Shown piece by piece: positions 24,071-36,229 of a DNA stretch of 64,000 bases. Origin of the DNA: Choristoneura fumiferana (Eukaryota > Arthropoda > Insecta > Lepidoptera > Tortricidae); assembly GCF_025370935.1 (NCBI RefSeq), contig NC_133496.1:9594292-9658291 (forward strand), written 5' to 3'. The translations under genes and the position numbers were made by a program. The notes beneath the pieces were generated by a model. It made no database searches. It worked only from the letters and a program-made list of their open reading frames with translations, and was not told where the DNA came from. Within the stretch, counting starts at the first letter, position 1. Every line of letters starts with the position of its first letter.

Positions 24071-24310
24071 CATGATCATCAACCAGAAAACGTCTACTGC
24101 TGAACAGAGGCCTCCCCCTTAGTACGCCACAATGGACGACAACTCGCCGCTTGCATCCACCGGTTACCCGCAATTCTCACGATGTCGTCAGTCCACTTAG
24201 TGGGGGGCTCCAACACTTCCTCTTCCGGTTCGCGGTCGCCACTTGAGAACTTTTCTCCCCCAACGGTTCTCTTTTCGTAGAGCGATGTGGCCGGCCCATT
24301 GGCACCGCTA
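24071..24310 (-). mobile_element. RTE-type LINE 3' end, decayed
   Basis: Same family as 45341-45490: AAACGTCTACTGCTGAACAG at the left and AACTCGCCGCTTGCATCCAC further in, with TCACGATGTCGTCAGTCCAC. The CAT tail is eroded. Confidence 0.7.
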
Positions 24311-24340
24311 AGTATGAGACATATAATTTTTGACGGGTAC

Positions 24341-24553
24341 TCTCCTTACTTAGTATTTTAAATGCGAAAGTAACTGTCTGTCTATTTTTCTGTCTGTCTG
24401 TTACCCCTTCAAACTTAAACCTTAAAACAATTATGATGAAACATGCATATACTGTTCTTCTAGCTTTAGAAATTATTGGCAGATGAAATCACAGCCATTA
24501 CAGTAATTTTCGATTTAATGACTGACGTGAGCGAAGTCGCTGGTAAAGGCTAG
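24341..24553 (+). mobile_element. Short Helitron-like element, decayed
   Basis: CTTAGTATTTTAAATGCGAA near the start; ends GTCGCTGGTAAAGGCTAG|T. Left boundary approximate. Confidence 0.6.
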
Positions 24554-25042
24554 TAAGCTATGAAATGTATCACAATCACAAGCACAGTGTTAGGTATTAA
24601 AAACATAATAACACTCTGCAAATCAGACCCTACCCTACCTAATAATTACGCGCAATTCAGAGAAAATATAAACCAAACACGACGCACCCATCGCATCTCA
24701 TCCTGTATCCACAAATAAACACCTACTTATCCGCTTCTGTGTATCGCTTGATCTATGGCATTTAGCACAACACACTTCGATCAGTCCGCGACCATGTTTC
24801 ATTCATGAAAATAATTAGCTGTTTAGCTTATTACATGCTTTCATTCCACTTACATTGAAGAGGGATATAAATAGAACAGATACCTACATAAATGGTCATT
24901 GATTTTGAAGTAAATATTATGATTAATTTTATGATGAAAAAAGATTTTCGGGAGAAACGTCATGCTTATGACTAGTGAACTTGAACAAGGTAAACAAGTT
25001 GCGTGGCTGTAATTTCGTTTTTAGGGTTCCGTACCTCAAAAG
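24554..25042. other. Nothing recognised
   Basis: No feature seen. Confidence 0.5.
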
Positions 25043-25443
25043 AAAAAAACCGGCCAAGTGCGAGTCGGACTCGTGCCCGAGGGTTCCGTACAAGCCTGTG
25101 TTTTTATAACATGATGTAAGTAACTAAAAATTTACGGTTTTCGCAATTTTTCCTTTATCTGTGCTATGAGACGTTGATTCGTACCAAATTTCATGATTCT
25201 GAGTTCACGGGAAGTACCCTGTAGGTTTTGATTCCTTTGCGAGTTGCATATAAATTTCAGCTTGATACCTCCACGCGTTCCTTAGAAAAAGGGTCTTGAC
25301 AGACGGACGGATGGACGGACAACAAAGTGATCCTCTAAGGGTTCCGTACCTCGAAAGCACAGGAAGGAGTTACATCATATAATAAAAATATTTACACAGA
25401 ACCCTGGGTGTGCGATTCCGGCTCGTACTTGGCCGGTTTTTTT
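25043..25443. repeat. GGCCAAG/GGTTCCG repeat, inverted ends
   Basis: AAAACCGGCCAAGTGCGAGT at the left; CGGCTCGTACTTGGCCGGTT at the right, with GACGGACGGATGGACGGAC inside. Confidence 0.65.
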
Positions 25444-25590
25444 CTGTAAACTTAATTTACCTAAGGGTGAGCTTCCATCAAAGCGGAGATCATCACAATT
25501 CCAAAGGGTGCGGATCAAGATGGGATTGGTCAGATTCTGCATGTCTACACTTTGCCGCAATGAATACGCGCCCTAAGAGATGGACTCTCA

Positions 25591-25896
25591 TTCATCATCA
25601 TCCTAGCCATTACGTCCCACTGCTAGGCACAGAGCCCTCTCAGAATGAGAGAGCTTGAGCCGTAGTTCCCACGTGGGCCCAGTGCCGATTGGGAGCTTCA
25701 TACACACCATTGAATTGTTTCACAAGTTTGTACAGAGGTCCTTACATGTTTTATTTACTTCCACTGTACAACTTGTGGTAAATTCCAAATGTAATTTCGT
25801 ACATAAAGTTCACAAGCTCTTAGGTGCGAGCCCGGGTTTGAACACACTATCTTCTGCTTGAGACGCTATAGATCAAACCACTAGGTCACTACGGCA
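25591..25896 (-). mobile_element. tRNA-derived SINE (second family)
   Basis: Same layout as 11795-12100, with the B box decayed to GGTTTGAACAC. Confidence 0.8.
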
Positions 25897-26428
25897 CGAC
25901 AGATATGGATTCTGTCCAGCAGTATTAGATAAATCGTGTATTGGCTTCTTGAGATATTACTTGTACAATTGAATAGAGTCTATTGTATAAGATAGTGAAC
26001 AAATGGAAAAGCATTAAGAAATTGCAGGCACGTTGCCAGTATTTCAAATAGAAAATAAGAAAAGGGAGATGAAGATTTGGGTAGGCACTCTCATCGACCA
26101 AACAAAGCCGAATATTTTTATTCGAAATTTTGACATGTTTAAAACTTGACTAGTGGACCAACTGAACGAAATTACAGGGCCCACTAATATTCACTAACAA
26201 CGGATTGGAACCCCACAAAATCGCAGATTTTACGTTTTGGGCAGTAAAATAATAAACGTAGCCCGAATTCCACTAAATTACAGAGAAGTCTATAAAAATT
26301 AAAGTCCAATTTCACAGTCGAATAAAGGTTTTTTGTCCTCTTTTACAATGCCCTTTTAACTGAGATATATCCCGGGAGATAAACAAGCCTGGATTTAAAG
26401 GAATAGGACAAACAATTTGGCTCGCATA

Positions 26429-26503
26429 AAAGTAAGTCGGGCGCCTGATTCTGGTGGCATATGGGAAGCGGCCGTCAAAGAGTTGAAAAAGGAGTATCGT
26501 TGA
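26429..26503 (+). pseudogene. BEL/Pao-like integrase scrap
   Basis: 25 codons reading KVSRAPDSGGIWEAAVKELK KEYR and a stop, like the conserved PHFGGLWEAAVK of LTR-retrotransposon integrases. The surrounding 26180-26540 is decayed and otherwise unreadable. Confidence 0.4.
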
Positions 26504-26679
26504 ATCCGGGCACATACGTCCGGTGCCTTCTAACAAGTTTCAGCGTAAGCGAACGTATAGCATGTCGATTGCCGTTTGTCATTCAGTGCATCTTCTATTA
26601 TGGAGTATACAAATAAGGAGCACAATGTCCGTGTATATATTATTATATAGGTGTATATAGATAAGCGGCAACAGTAGCA

Positions 26680-26800
26680 AGGGGGTATAGTCGAACAAAT
26701 TGAATCATGGCTCAGGGTAGAACCACTTAATAATCAATTTGACTATGATTTCCTTGACAAAAGTATGAGATGTCAACATGACATTTGTAGCACAAAGGCA
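26680..26800 (+). repeat. Interspersed repeat (partner of 48525-48665)
   Basis: GGGGGTATAGTCGAACAAAT, CAGGGTAGAACC, ATGATTTCCTTGACAAAAGT. Confidence 0.6.
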
Positions 26801-27064
26801 CAAAGGTACGCCACAATTAGTAGTACATTTTTAAGCAAAATAATTTTGTAAAACGGAGTTAAATCACTTTATAATGTTTTTAACAACCTTATTTAATCAA
26901 TTCAGTAAATTTATTTTCTTTCTTTCAATGCAATAAAATATTTTTATGTGTTTTATACTTTGTATTATTTCTAGCTGTTTGTTTTCCTAAAATAAATAAA
27001 TAAATAAATAAGGTAAAAAAAAGTAAATAAAAGTTATTATATTTTGGAGTAGACTCTTCAATAA

Positions 27065-27312
27065 CCTAACCAAAAAAAAGTTGGATAACCCCCGACTTTG
27101 TCACTTCAAAGTTCAATATCTTAAAACAGCTAAACTGATTTTGATGAAACATGTCTAAGAACCATCGCTAGAAAACTTGCTTTTAAATAAAAAAAAAACC
27201 GCATTCAAATTGGTCCACCCGCTTAAAAGCTACGGTGCCACAGACAGACATACACAAAGACACACAGACACACATAGCGGCCAAACTTATAACACCCCTT
27301 TTTTGCGTCGGT
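27065..27312 (-). repeat. CCCCGACGCAAAA repeat, reverse copy
   Basis: GTCACTTCAAAGTTCAATAT ... CACACAGACACACATAGCGG ... TTTTTTGCGTCGG. Confidence 0.7.
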
Positions 27313-28053
27313 TAAATCGTAAAGAATATTGCCGGTATTACAAACAAACAACGTAATAGATCCTCAGCAGAATAAGTCACGGACTGGAAACGGGCCAAGT
27401 TAGGAATTTGTAACAAACCAGAGAATGGAAGACCGCGTTTTATACTTTTGCACAATACTTCGATTTAAAACGCCCCAATTTATTCTAGTAATTGATATTG
27501 CTTTCCTTTGCATACCCGCGGCCTTATGATTATTATTTATGATTGTGGCTATGACATTGCTTTGTCATAATAAAATCGATTGCACTTGGAGTTTTATTTG
27601 GGCGTGTGTTTTGATGCGATTATATTTTGATCGAAAGCTAGTATAATTGCTTAGTCAAGTTTTATTAAAAGACGGTTTAACAGTGAAATATTTTTTGATT
27701 GACAAATGTTGGAGGTTTTCTGCTTTTATAGGTTGGTTAAGTTATTATTATTACGTCCCTTGTTGTAGTTATGGTTATCACTTTTTGTTTTTTCCTACAA
27801 TTTACCTACTGTCAGCACTATGGAATGCGGTAGTTGACAACTCCCGAATTTGCCATATCCTACGAGTATAGGTATAATTATTATGAAAATATAAATAAAC
27901 AGCCAATGTTCAGGGAGAAAAAAAGCTACGGTTGTATATTTAGGTCTAAGATACAATAATTGACCCATAGATACAGGTATTTTATACCTAGTTTAGGGGA
28001 CAGAATTTCTGAATACTCTATAGTGACTCTCAACAAACTAATTATTGTATGGG
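27313..28053. other. AT-rich, nothing recognised
   Basis: No feature seen. Confidence 0.45.
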
Positions 28054-29894
28054 TAAGGCCGCGAATTTTGACCAATTTGGACGTTTCAAATTTGGAAGGC
28101 TGATAAAAAAAACTGATAACACCTAGAGGTTTAATTTTTTTTTTATTATATGACACGATATAAACTCTCAAGGTCGCAAATGAGATAATTGATTTAAACC
28201 CTTTTAAAAAAATAATAAATATATTTACCGTCCAAAACGTAACGAAAATTGACTATTTTTTTTGACCACGAGTACTTAATACCTTATTATTTTCATGCTA
28301 TTTAACTTCTCATGATCATGATTTTGTTTAAACGAAATTTTATGATATAACGATAGTCCTACCGATTGCGGAATCATGATATCAAATAATTTTCATGTTT
28401 TATATTTATTTCTTTTCACGTGCCAAAAACCACGTTTTCGTTACGAATACTTAGGTGACGCTTTTTTAAGCTACCTTTAACGCCAATTTCGTAGAAATTT
28501 GTTTTTGTACACTGGCAACTAATACTCTAATAGGGCAACATCGATGAGATAAATAAATCTCATCAGTTTGTTGACAAACAGCCATCAAAAGTGACGCGGA
28601 GGTTTTTTTTCGAAAAAACGTCGAAAGTGCTTGTTCGATTTTAAGGGTAAGTAGTGATTATTTTTAACTGGTTGTTTTTTCATACGATAGGGTAATCTTT
28701 TCCATGTAAGTGGCATGTGTTATTATGTTCAAAATGTCGTTATTCACCATGATAAACGATTTTTTGTATAAAATACGTTACACTTTCGTTACGATTACGT
28801 TACATTTTTACAAAATGCTACGTATTTTGTACATAACGTAACGAAAAAATGTGGTAAAGGGAAGTTCACACAGAAAAATTCTAACTTACACCAGTTTATT
28901 ATTAGGTTTCCAATGACTGCACGCACAGTAAGTTAGTTAGATGGATATTTTGAAGTTAAATAAATTTTAATCTGTAGGTGCAGGGATCGGCACAAGAGAA
29001 TTGTGGCGAGTTCTGTGTTCACGTCCTGCTACATGCATAGCGTATTTAAAGTGAGAGACAAACGGAGAGATTCACTTACCTACTTAGTTCATTTGTTACC
29101 TAAACTTAATAATCATAATAATTTATTTCCAAAAACATCTTTATACATTGTCCACTTAACTAAGATACTACTTCCTAAATTGGTAAAACCTGTGATTTAG
29201 GGTTTTGGCCATTTCTTTGAGGTATTTAATAGCTTGTACAGTCGAAGTCACAAGCATGCTCACAACTAGGTGTAGGACCTTGTGCAAGGTCGCCCGGATT
29301 GCTACCACCATCTTCCTTGCTAATCCTGCCGTGAAGCAGCAGTGCTTGCACTGTTGTGTTTCGGCGTGGTGAGTAAGACAGCCGGTGAAATTACTGGCAC
29401 GAGGTATCCCATCATAGGCCTCTAGGTTGGCAACGCGTCTGCAATACCCCTGGTGTTGCAGATTTTTTGGGCGGTGGTGATCTCTTACTCATTTGATCGT
29501 TTGCCATCCAGTCGAATAAAAAAAAAACACATCCAAATTCGTTATGCTTATAAATGTGCACCTTATTGTCAGTGTTAGAGAGGCATGTAAAGATACACTT
29601 TGGAAAGATGTTCGTCACAACTAGAGGTATTCTACTCCACACTTCTCATGTTTAGCTCTATAGATCTCATATAGGACAGATTTAAGATCAGTATCGTCAG
29701 AAAGTTCTAGTAAAAATAAAAAAACTTCACTTTATTATATGAGATGTATTTTTTTTTCATACATACGTTATCTAATGGGAATTTTTACCAGTTTTGATCT
29801 AGGCTTTATAAAAATTTGCGTTACGTTTTATGGTAACGGTCACGTATTTTTTTATGTTATTTCTATGTCACATTGGGTCAAAATTCGCGCCTTA
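28054..29894. mobile_element. 1.84 kb inverted-repeat element, non-coding
   Basis: TAAGGCCGCGAATTTTGACC at the left and GGGTCAAAATTCGCGCCTTA at the right. The interior has no real gene but repeated CGTTACG/CGTAACG words (28245, 28437, 28788, 28837, 29818). A SINE-like repeat at 29265-29530 is inserted in it. Confidence 0.5.
29265..29530 (+). repeat. SINE-like interspersed repeat
   Basis: CAAGGTCGCCCGGATTGCTA, GTGAAGCAGCAGTGCTTGCA, GGTTGGCAACGCGTCTGCAA and GTTTGCCATCCAGTCGAATA, then a poly-A run of 10; a family known to me from Lepidoptera. Confidence 0.6.
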
Positions 29895-29904
29895 CGTAGT
29901 AGTG

Positions 29905-30655
29905 AACTTTTGACGACAACACATTCCGGCTCGCTGTGTGTCTCCTTTTTGGGAGTGGCTTGTGTTGCCCCACATCGCTGCCATTGCGGTATGCAGGTCG
30001 ACTGCCTCGGCCCCATGGACTCTCCTGCCGCAGCAGTACTGGACGCATCCCGCGGCATGCAGCCCTTAACGACGTTCATCCGCCGGGCCTTGGTCAGTGC
30101 CGGAGCACCAGCCGTTTTGGAACCTTCGGGCTTGATCCGCGACGACGGCAAGAGGTCGACGGCATGACGCTCATGCCATGGAAAATGGGACGGCCGTTGG
30201 TTTGGGACGCACTTGCGTCGACACACTCGCGCCGTCCCACCTTCCATCTACAGCCAACAGGGCCGGTGCTGCTGCAGACTCTGAGGAATGCCTCAAACGG
30301 CGCAAATATGTAGGCATCAGTAGTGCCTACACACTTGGGGTTTGAGTGCTTTTAATATTTTTAAATCATTGTCATCCAAATTAATTACGGCTTCGGGTGA
30401 CCAGAGGGCTGGCTTATTCTTAGCACAAAGATTAAGCATTGCCATACAGCACGGTAATGCTGCCAGCCTTCTGGGCACCTTACCACCTGGCAGTGATTTT
30501 GGGCAACTTTTTTATTTTTTATTTTAGTTTGTATGTAGTTTTAGTTACCTTTATTTTGTTTTATATTATACAGGCATTGTGTGATAATAATAAGTATTTA
30601 AAATGTAATAAAAACTGTAACATGCTTATGTACAAATAAATTATTATTATAATAA
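29905..30655 (+). pseudogene. Decayed C-terminal part of a retrotransposon protein with nuclease-like motif
   Basis: Three frames together give a conserved-looking protein: LCCPTSLPLRYAGRL and HGLSCRSSTGRIPRHAALND in one, then IRRALVSAGAPAVLEPSGLI RDDGKR in another, then DGMTLMPWKMGRPLVWDA, and further on LAQRLSIAIQHGNAASLLGT. I recognise the EPSGL..DDGKR.DG...GR.LVWD pattern from C-termini of non-LTR element proteins; the spacing of DG and VWD resembles a PD-(D/E)XK nuclease core (inference). At least two frameshifts make it dead. An A/T-rich tail with AATAAA-like sites ends it near 30655. Confidence 0.6.
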
Positions 30656-30659
30656 AGCA

Positions 30660-30930
30660 AACTCGACAGTTGTGACGATAACTAAGGTAATGTTTCGAAT
30701 TTCACATCATAAACCTAGATTTAATATTACTACATTTGGTGTTTTGCTCACGCTTCCACGATTTACGAGCAAACTTTGTAGGTATAATCCGGCCCACAAA
30801 TTGCAGATGATAACGACCATCACAACGGTGTATGTCCAAAACTTTCTGATCATCGCTGAAATTAAATCGGACCGCCATATGCATGAGAGCTTTTATGTTG
30901 TCATACATAATACAGTTTAGCAAGTTTGTG
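30660..30930. other. Region open on both strands, unassigned
   Basis: The plus strand is open 30672-30920 and the minus 30702-30923. Neither translation matches a family I know; both start on non-standard or internal codons. Confidence 0.2.
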
Positions 30931-31043
30931 TATTACAAGTATTGCTACATTAAGCTGCGTGCTGTTTTATCTGCTGACTTGTTTCCACTAGAGCTACGCT
31001 AAAGATAGGTAAATGAAGCTGGTGAGGCGAAGTAGACAGATTA

Positions 31044-31118
31044 AGATGTTTTTTGGAATCTTTTTGTATTTGTTATTTCAATTCCAAATTTTTACTTTTA
31101 CGGTCATCCCGTAAAACC
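31044..31118 (-). repeat. Third-family SINE tail fragment
   Basis: GGAATCTTTTTGTATTTG, CAATTCCAAATTTTTACTTT and ACGGTCATCCCGTAAAACC match the arm of 37148-37525. Similar scraps lie at 6700-6745 and 46805-46840. Confidence 0.6.
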
Positions 31119-31377
31119 TAAATTGCCTAACCTATCAAATTAAGATTGGTGGATTGGGATTGGTTTTGGTGGTTGGTAAGACCAATCTTAATTTGATTGC
31201 TTAATAACGATATCTCTTGTCTGGGTGAGCGGTTAGTTCCAATGGAATGCCGAAAGTTACTCGATGAGGGCTACGGTATAGATGTCGCTAGCGTCACTGC
31301 TTAAGTGGCTAAAAATAAGAAACAAACAAGCTGAGATATGTGGTGCATAGGGGAAATTTGTGTCTGTACCGTTGTCC

Positions 31378-31510
31378 AGCAGTCGTGTAGCGGTATAGCA
31401 CGCGGCACGGAATGCCGAGGACCTGGGTTCGATTCCCAGTGCTGGTCTTATTTTTCTGGTTTTACTGTGCATCCATATTTCAGTTTATATTTTCGAAGTA
31501 GAAGGAAGTT
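31378..31510 (+). mobile_element. tRNA-derived SINE (third family)
   Basis: AGCAGTCGTGTAGCGGTATA (A box region), GGGTTCGATTCCCAG (B box, 31428-31442), then TTTTTCTGGTTTTACTGTGC ATCCAT. 31044-31118 is an inverted piece of the same family's tail. Confidence 0.75.
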
Positions 31511-31539
31511 GAAGGGGTCTAACCTGGTTTGAATTTACT

Positions 31540-32100
31540 CCCCCTCGCGTGCTGGATCCTGTTGGACGCTCGCTTTTCTTCTTTGATTCTTCCACCCCAG
31601 GGTATTTTATGTAGGTTCGTATCTTAATTTGCGAAGAAAACGTAGAAGGGAGCAGGAGCTCGACCCAACGCGCCGCAGAGATGAACGAATGTGACGGTTT
31701 TATTTCCTACCCCCGGTAAGACCATAAAAAAGTTGGGTAGTAGGGTAAGGAAAAGGAGGGTAGAAATTTGGTGTAGTGAGGTGATGAATCGGTACTTGCC
31801 AGAAGCATTTCTATTGGTTCATGACAAACATATTCCTCGCAACGCATCCTCGTACTGGTGAAAAAGCAGCCGTATACCTATACACTACTGCCCGAAGAAA
31901 GTAGTGCCGTGCCCGGTTGCCCATACCGTGTCCAGTTTTAGAATAGTACAACTATCTCTTCCCGTGACACGTGGGTGTCCTAAGGCGACTAAGGGATCTG
32001 AAGTGGGGTAGGCAGCACTGCATCTCCACCAAAAGTTGTGACGTTTACGGCACGTCACTGCGATTCCACACCGTCACCGTTTTTTAAGAAGCGGTGTGGC
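31540..32100. other. GC-richer repeat-like stretch, unclassified
   Basis: Words such as GTGTCCTAAGGCGACTAAGG and GGTAGGCAGCACTGCATCTC recall 5' regions of lepidopteran retroelements, but no frame is readable. Confidence 0.3.
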
Positions 32101-32224
32101 CTCTCCTTTATCAGGGTTGCCATGTTTTTTTCGTATAAATACCGAACAGTGAGCAAATAATAAAACGCTTTCAACGCGCACGAAGCGGCAACATCGATTG
32201 TCGATTGCGTTAAATCTGACAGTT

Positions 32225-32380
32225 GAATCGTATGTATGTATGTATGTATGTAAACTCTTTATTGTACAAAATAAAATAAACAAAACACAATTGACAAACT
32301 TTGAGATACTTGTACAAAGGCGGAATTATCCCTTTAAAGGATCTCTACCAGTCAACCTTTGAGTAAAAGAGAGTAGTAAC
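32225..32380 (-). mobile_element. LINE 3' tail with TATG repeat
   Basis: A (TATG)n tract of about 26 bp, then AAACTCTTTATTGTACAAAA and CAAAGGCGGAATTATCCCTT, a common lepidopteran LINE end read from the minus strand. Confidence 0.55.
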
Positions 32381-33296
32381 CAGTTAGGGTCAGACAAAGA
32401 GTGAGTTTAAGAGTCAAAAATAGTGGAAGCTACTACAGAAAAAACGTTTATCATTTAATCTATTATTATTGAGAAAAAATTATCAGAAAAAAATGCCGAA
32501 CCGCCCATACTTCGGTATTTTTGTTATACCGAACACCGAACATAGTGCTAAAATACCTTACACCTGGCAAGTCTGCCCTTAATGGTAAAAAAATTAATCC
32601 TTATAATATTTACATTAATTGGTAGGTTCAAATAGTCTGACATTTAACTTTTAATCTTTGTGTTATAGTATTTTTTGTGTATAGTCGACACTACCTAGAT
32701 TTAGAACAGTCTGAGAGCTTAACATTTGTGTACCTAATCCTTCAAGTTTTGAATATTATTTCATTTCAGCCAAGTAGGTAATCCTAGAGGGAAATTAGGT
32801 AAACCGCTTAAGAGGGAAGTGCGAGGCCAGAGCTTTGGTAAAGCAGTTACTTGATTGTTTAGTTAGAAGCTTAGTTAAGTTGTTCTAGTTCTGACAATGT
32901 CGGACAAACTGTGCACTATGTAGAGCATATTCTGAAAGCTAGGTGCAAGGGTTACCACGTGAAATATATATATTAAATATTATTATTAATATAATTTTAA
33001 ATTCGTGTTAAACTCTGTATAAATCTAGGTGAAAATGCTTGCCATCCTAACATAGTTAAATGCTGATGGAGAAAGCAATATCTATCTCTATGTATTGTTT
33101 TATATTTATGGCTCATAGAAAACTTAATTTTTTGGGGTTTTTATACTTAAAAGCCTAGTGACTACCATGATTTTTAACTGGACTTCCCGAAGGTGGGTTA
33201 TTGTGTTTTTGTTTTATCACTGTACCTACTGCTTTGTGTGTGCAATCTTCTTCTTCTTCTATCTTCTCTTCTATCTATGTAATCTATCTATCTACA
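32381..33296. other. AT-rich, nothing recognised
   Basis: Only a decayed CCGAAC/TTCGG scrap near 32495 and a TTC/TCTA microsatellite at 33247-33300. Confidence 0.45.
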
Positions 33297-33476
33297 TCTA
33301 TATATATAAATAAAAATGAATCGCCGAAATGTATGTACGCTCATAAATTCCGAACGCTGACACCGAATTGGATAATTATTTTTTTGTTGTATTCCTTGTT
33401 GTCAGGACAAGCAAAGGTTTGTGCACAACTTAAAAAAAAAGATTGGAACGGGAGCGAAGCCGCGGGCAACAGCTAG
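33297..33476 (+). mobile_element. Short Helitron-like element
   Basis: TCTATATATATAAATAAAAA start; end AAGCCGCGGGCAACAGCTAG before a T. Confidence 0.65.
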
Positions 33477-33689
33477 TAAAAATCTTCATATTATGATATT
33501 GTTTTTCAAAAATACAGGGTTCAAACCCGCGTCTCCTGGCTGTACGCCAGAAGTATACTACCAACTGCAGCAGGTGGGCCCCAACAAACTCACCCGAAAA
33601 CATCCATCGCTTATAATTATATAAGTCAATAAGTCAATAGTACAATGTGGTGTGTGGTGTGGTGCAAAGAGAATATAACCAATTAACCA

Positions 33690-33820
33690 CTACGTTGTGG
33701 TGTGGTGTTTTAAGCGATAAGACCGCCTATTGTCTACTTTGAATTTATGTGTAGCTATACATTTTTATACTGATTTGTGGTGTGCTATAAAGAATATTTG
33801 TAATATATTAAGTATATATT
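33690..33820 (+). mobile_element. LINE 3' tail
   Basis: GCGATAAGACCGCCTATTGT and TTGTGGTGTGCTATAAAG; same family, decayed tail. Confidence 0.6.
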
Positions 33821-35072
33821 GCAGCAATCATAATTCACGAGTCGTGTTCCAATTCTGATTTTCTATTATATATATATTTTGTTATTGCCAAGTGTTTATA
33901 AATGGGTACACTGTCGAAAAGAGGTCGGGAAAAACTTAAGCTGTCATCCTTTACTTATAATATAATGATATCAACATTCGTATAAACAATTTGCATCGCA
34001 ATAGTTATAACAATTGAATCTTAACTATAATTAGAAAGGCAGCTATAGGACTAAATTAAAACAAATCAAATTACTCCGAAGGGACTATGAACAATAATAG
34101 AGACAAGTTAATAGCTGAACTGGGCGGTCCTTGTTTTGCATATATGATTAGTATTGTTTATAGGACGACCTACATTCAGCACGGCTTAATCTTATTAGAT
34201 ACAAGGATCTCAGAGTTACTAGGAACAAGTATAATGTATTATACAACGTGTATTTTTGATACAACCTCAAACTATAAGGGTAGTTAGTGAAGGAACTAAT
34301 AATCATATTTTATTATGATTTAGTAAAAAAATTACTTACCTATAATTTTCCTTACAACTACTTTGTTTTTATTAGGTGTCACAGGACGCTTCTCTCTCGA
34401 CTTAAAAAAAAATACGCTCTGGTAGTTAATTCTAAATTAACAATTTACTTTAATATCGGTTCACAGCACTTCAAGCTACGCCTGCCTGGTTACAGTTTGA
34501 GGCTATATCAACAATTACGGGCTATATATATATGGGAACAAACTATCTTGACTATTGTAGTATGGAAGCGGCATATTCCATAAGACTCGGGAGTCAAATT
34601 TAAATACTGAGATATATTATGACATTTTCATGGGAATTCCTCATACTTTCTCGTCGTCATCATTTACGTTGGAGAACAACCATGCTAACGGCCATAGTAG
34701 GATTTCCATAGTAAGTCGGCCCTTACATCAAATGGGCTTGGGTTTTTTTTTTGAGTAGGTACCTTACCTCTTATAGTGAAGTTTATTTATGCTGAGTATG
34801 AACATTCTACTTGTGTCAGTTTTTAACTTATGATTCTTTTAAACTTTAACATTTTAATAGATTAGTAAGACCTTCTTGACGTAAAATTCACGCTCACAAT
34901 AAAATTACGTGTATAAGCTTATCGACTCTAACATGTAAAGCGTACTTTTAGCTATGATAGTTTTACCTTTATGAACATCGTTGTATGTACTATGAACTCG
35001 GTGCTTAGAATTAGTTATACAATCAGGCAGTTTCCTGGATAAAAAAATAATATTATGTTTACTCCGTCAGTT
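33821..35072. other. AT-rich, nothing recognised
   Basis: Frames at 34087-34583 are AT-driven and unsupported. Confidence 0.45.
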
Positions 35073-35250
35073 AAGAGCGTTTATACCCGCTGAGCTGGCA
35101 TCGTTGCATTTTTGTTAGTTTTTCTCGATTATTCCAATGAAATTGAATGAAAATTAAGAATGTGGTCTGATAGAACTCTTCTTAATACATAAGTTAATGT
35201 GTCTACTCCAATAATTATTCGTGATAGACTTTTATATTCTTTTCTCAAAA
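35073..35250 (+). mobile_element. TTAA-end MITE, right end lost
   Basis: TTAAGAGCGTTTATACCCGC to TGATAGACTTTTATATTC. Confidence 0.65.
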
Positions 35251-36229
35251 ATGTCCGTAATAGTTGACATTATTCTTTACATATCAGAGAAGGTGAAGTC
35301 CATAGTTTATGGTCAGCGAAAAATTAAAAAGTTACAAAGATTGCAGGCGCGCTAGCTCGACAATAATAAATTAGAGTGCCTGCAATCAGTCACAATTTTT
35401 TTTTAAGTTAAAAAGGCCATAGAAATGTTGGCAAGTCGTATACCTACAGCCAAGTCCAATGGCCGGTACCAGATATTTTGTTGGAACTCCGGGCTTTTTT
35501 TATTGGGTCTGAAACAAACATGCAGTTGTTGTGTCTTTACGGTAAAAAACAGCTTGTGGTGCATGGTTTATTTTTAATGAAAAAATGGCGGGAAAGCATA
35601 AGAAAAGATATTTGAATAAAATTAAATGTTATATAATATATTTTGAGAAAAAAAATATAATATTTCAGAATTATTCACCAAGCACTCGCAACTCGCAACC
35701 TCGTCCGTTTAATACTCATACTCAGACAACAATGGCCTACTTCCAGGCCACGACATTAATCTACTATTAAAAACGAATTCATATTTATTAACAGTTTTTA
35801 AATAAAATAATAAAAAAAATACAAAGATTAAGGACGTCAAAGTTCGGAAGTGGGTGCCGTGCGGAAGTTTTTAGCAGATTTTGAACTGGCTATATTTTTT
35901 ATTTGTTTCATTAATAAAATAAAAAAAACGTGTCAAATATAAATAAATAACGATAAATAAGTAATCTAAATAACGGACTAATTACCTTTTTTTAAGGACA
36001 TAAGCTTATGCCTATCATTTAAAGGTCAAAAAACTCATATGACTAAATTTATACAGTGAGTTTTTATTAGCAAATTGTAGAAACTTAATGTTTGGTACCA
36101 AACGGGTATGTACCTGCCTATATTTAGGAACTCTAACTAATTAAGTCAGAATTCCCTGGAATTGCAAATAGTCCAATGTTGAAACAGTAAAGTACCTACT
36201 CGTATAAAAGTGTTTCAACTCATTCCCGT
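35251..36229. other. AT-rich, nothing recognised
   Basis: No feature seen. Confidence 0.45.

Noticed and set aside
25410..25658. 82-codon plus-strand frame
   Set aside because: It crosses from one interspersed repeat into a SINE; not a gene.
29852..30247. 131-codon minus-strand frame
   Set aside because: Antisense shadow of the GC-rich retrotransposon relic on the plus strand.
31378..31450. tRNA gene on the plus strand
   Set aside because: Same structure as SINE copies at 37148-37525 and 45488-45600; a dispersed repeat, not a tRNA.
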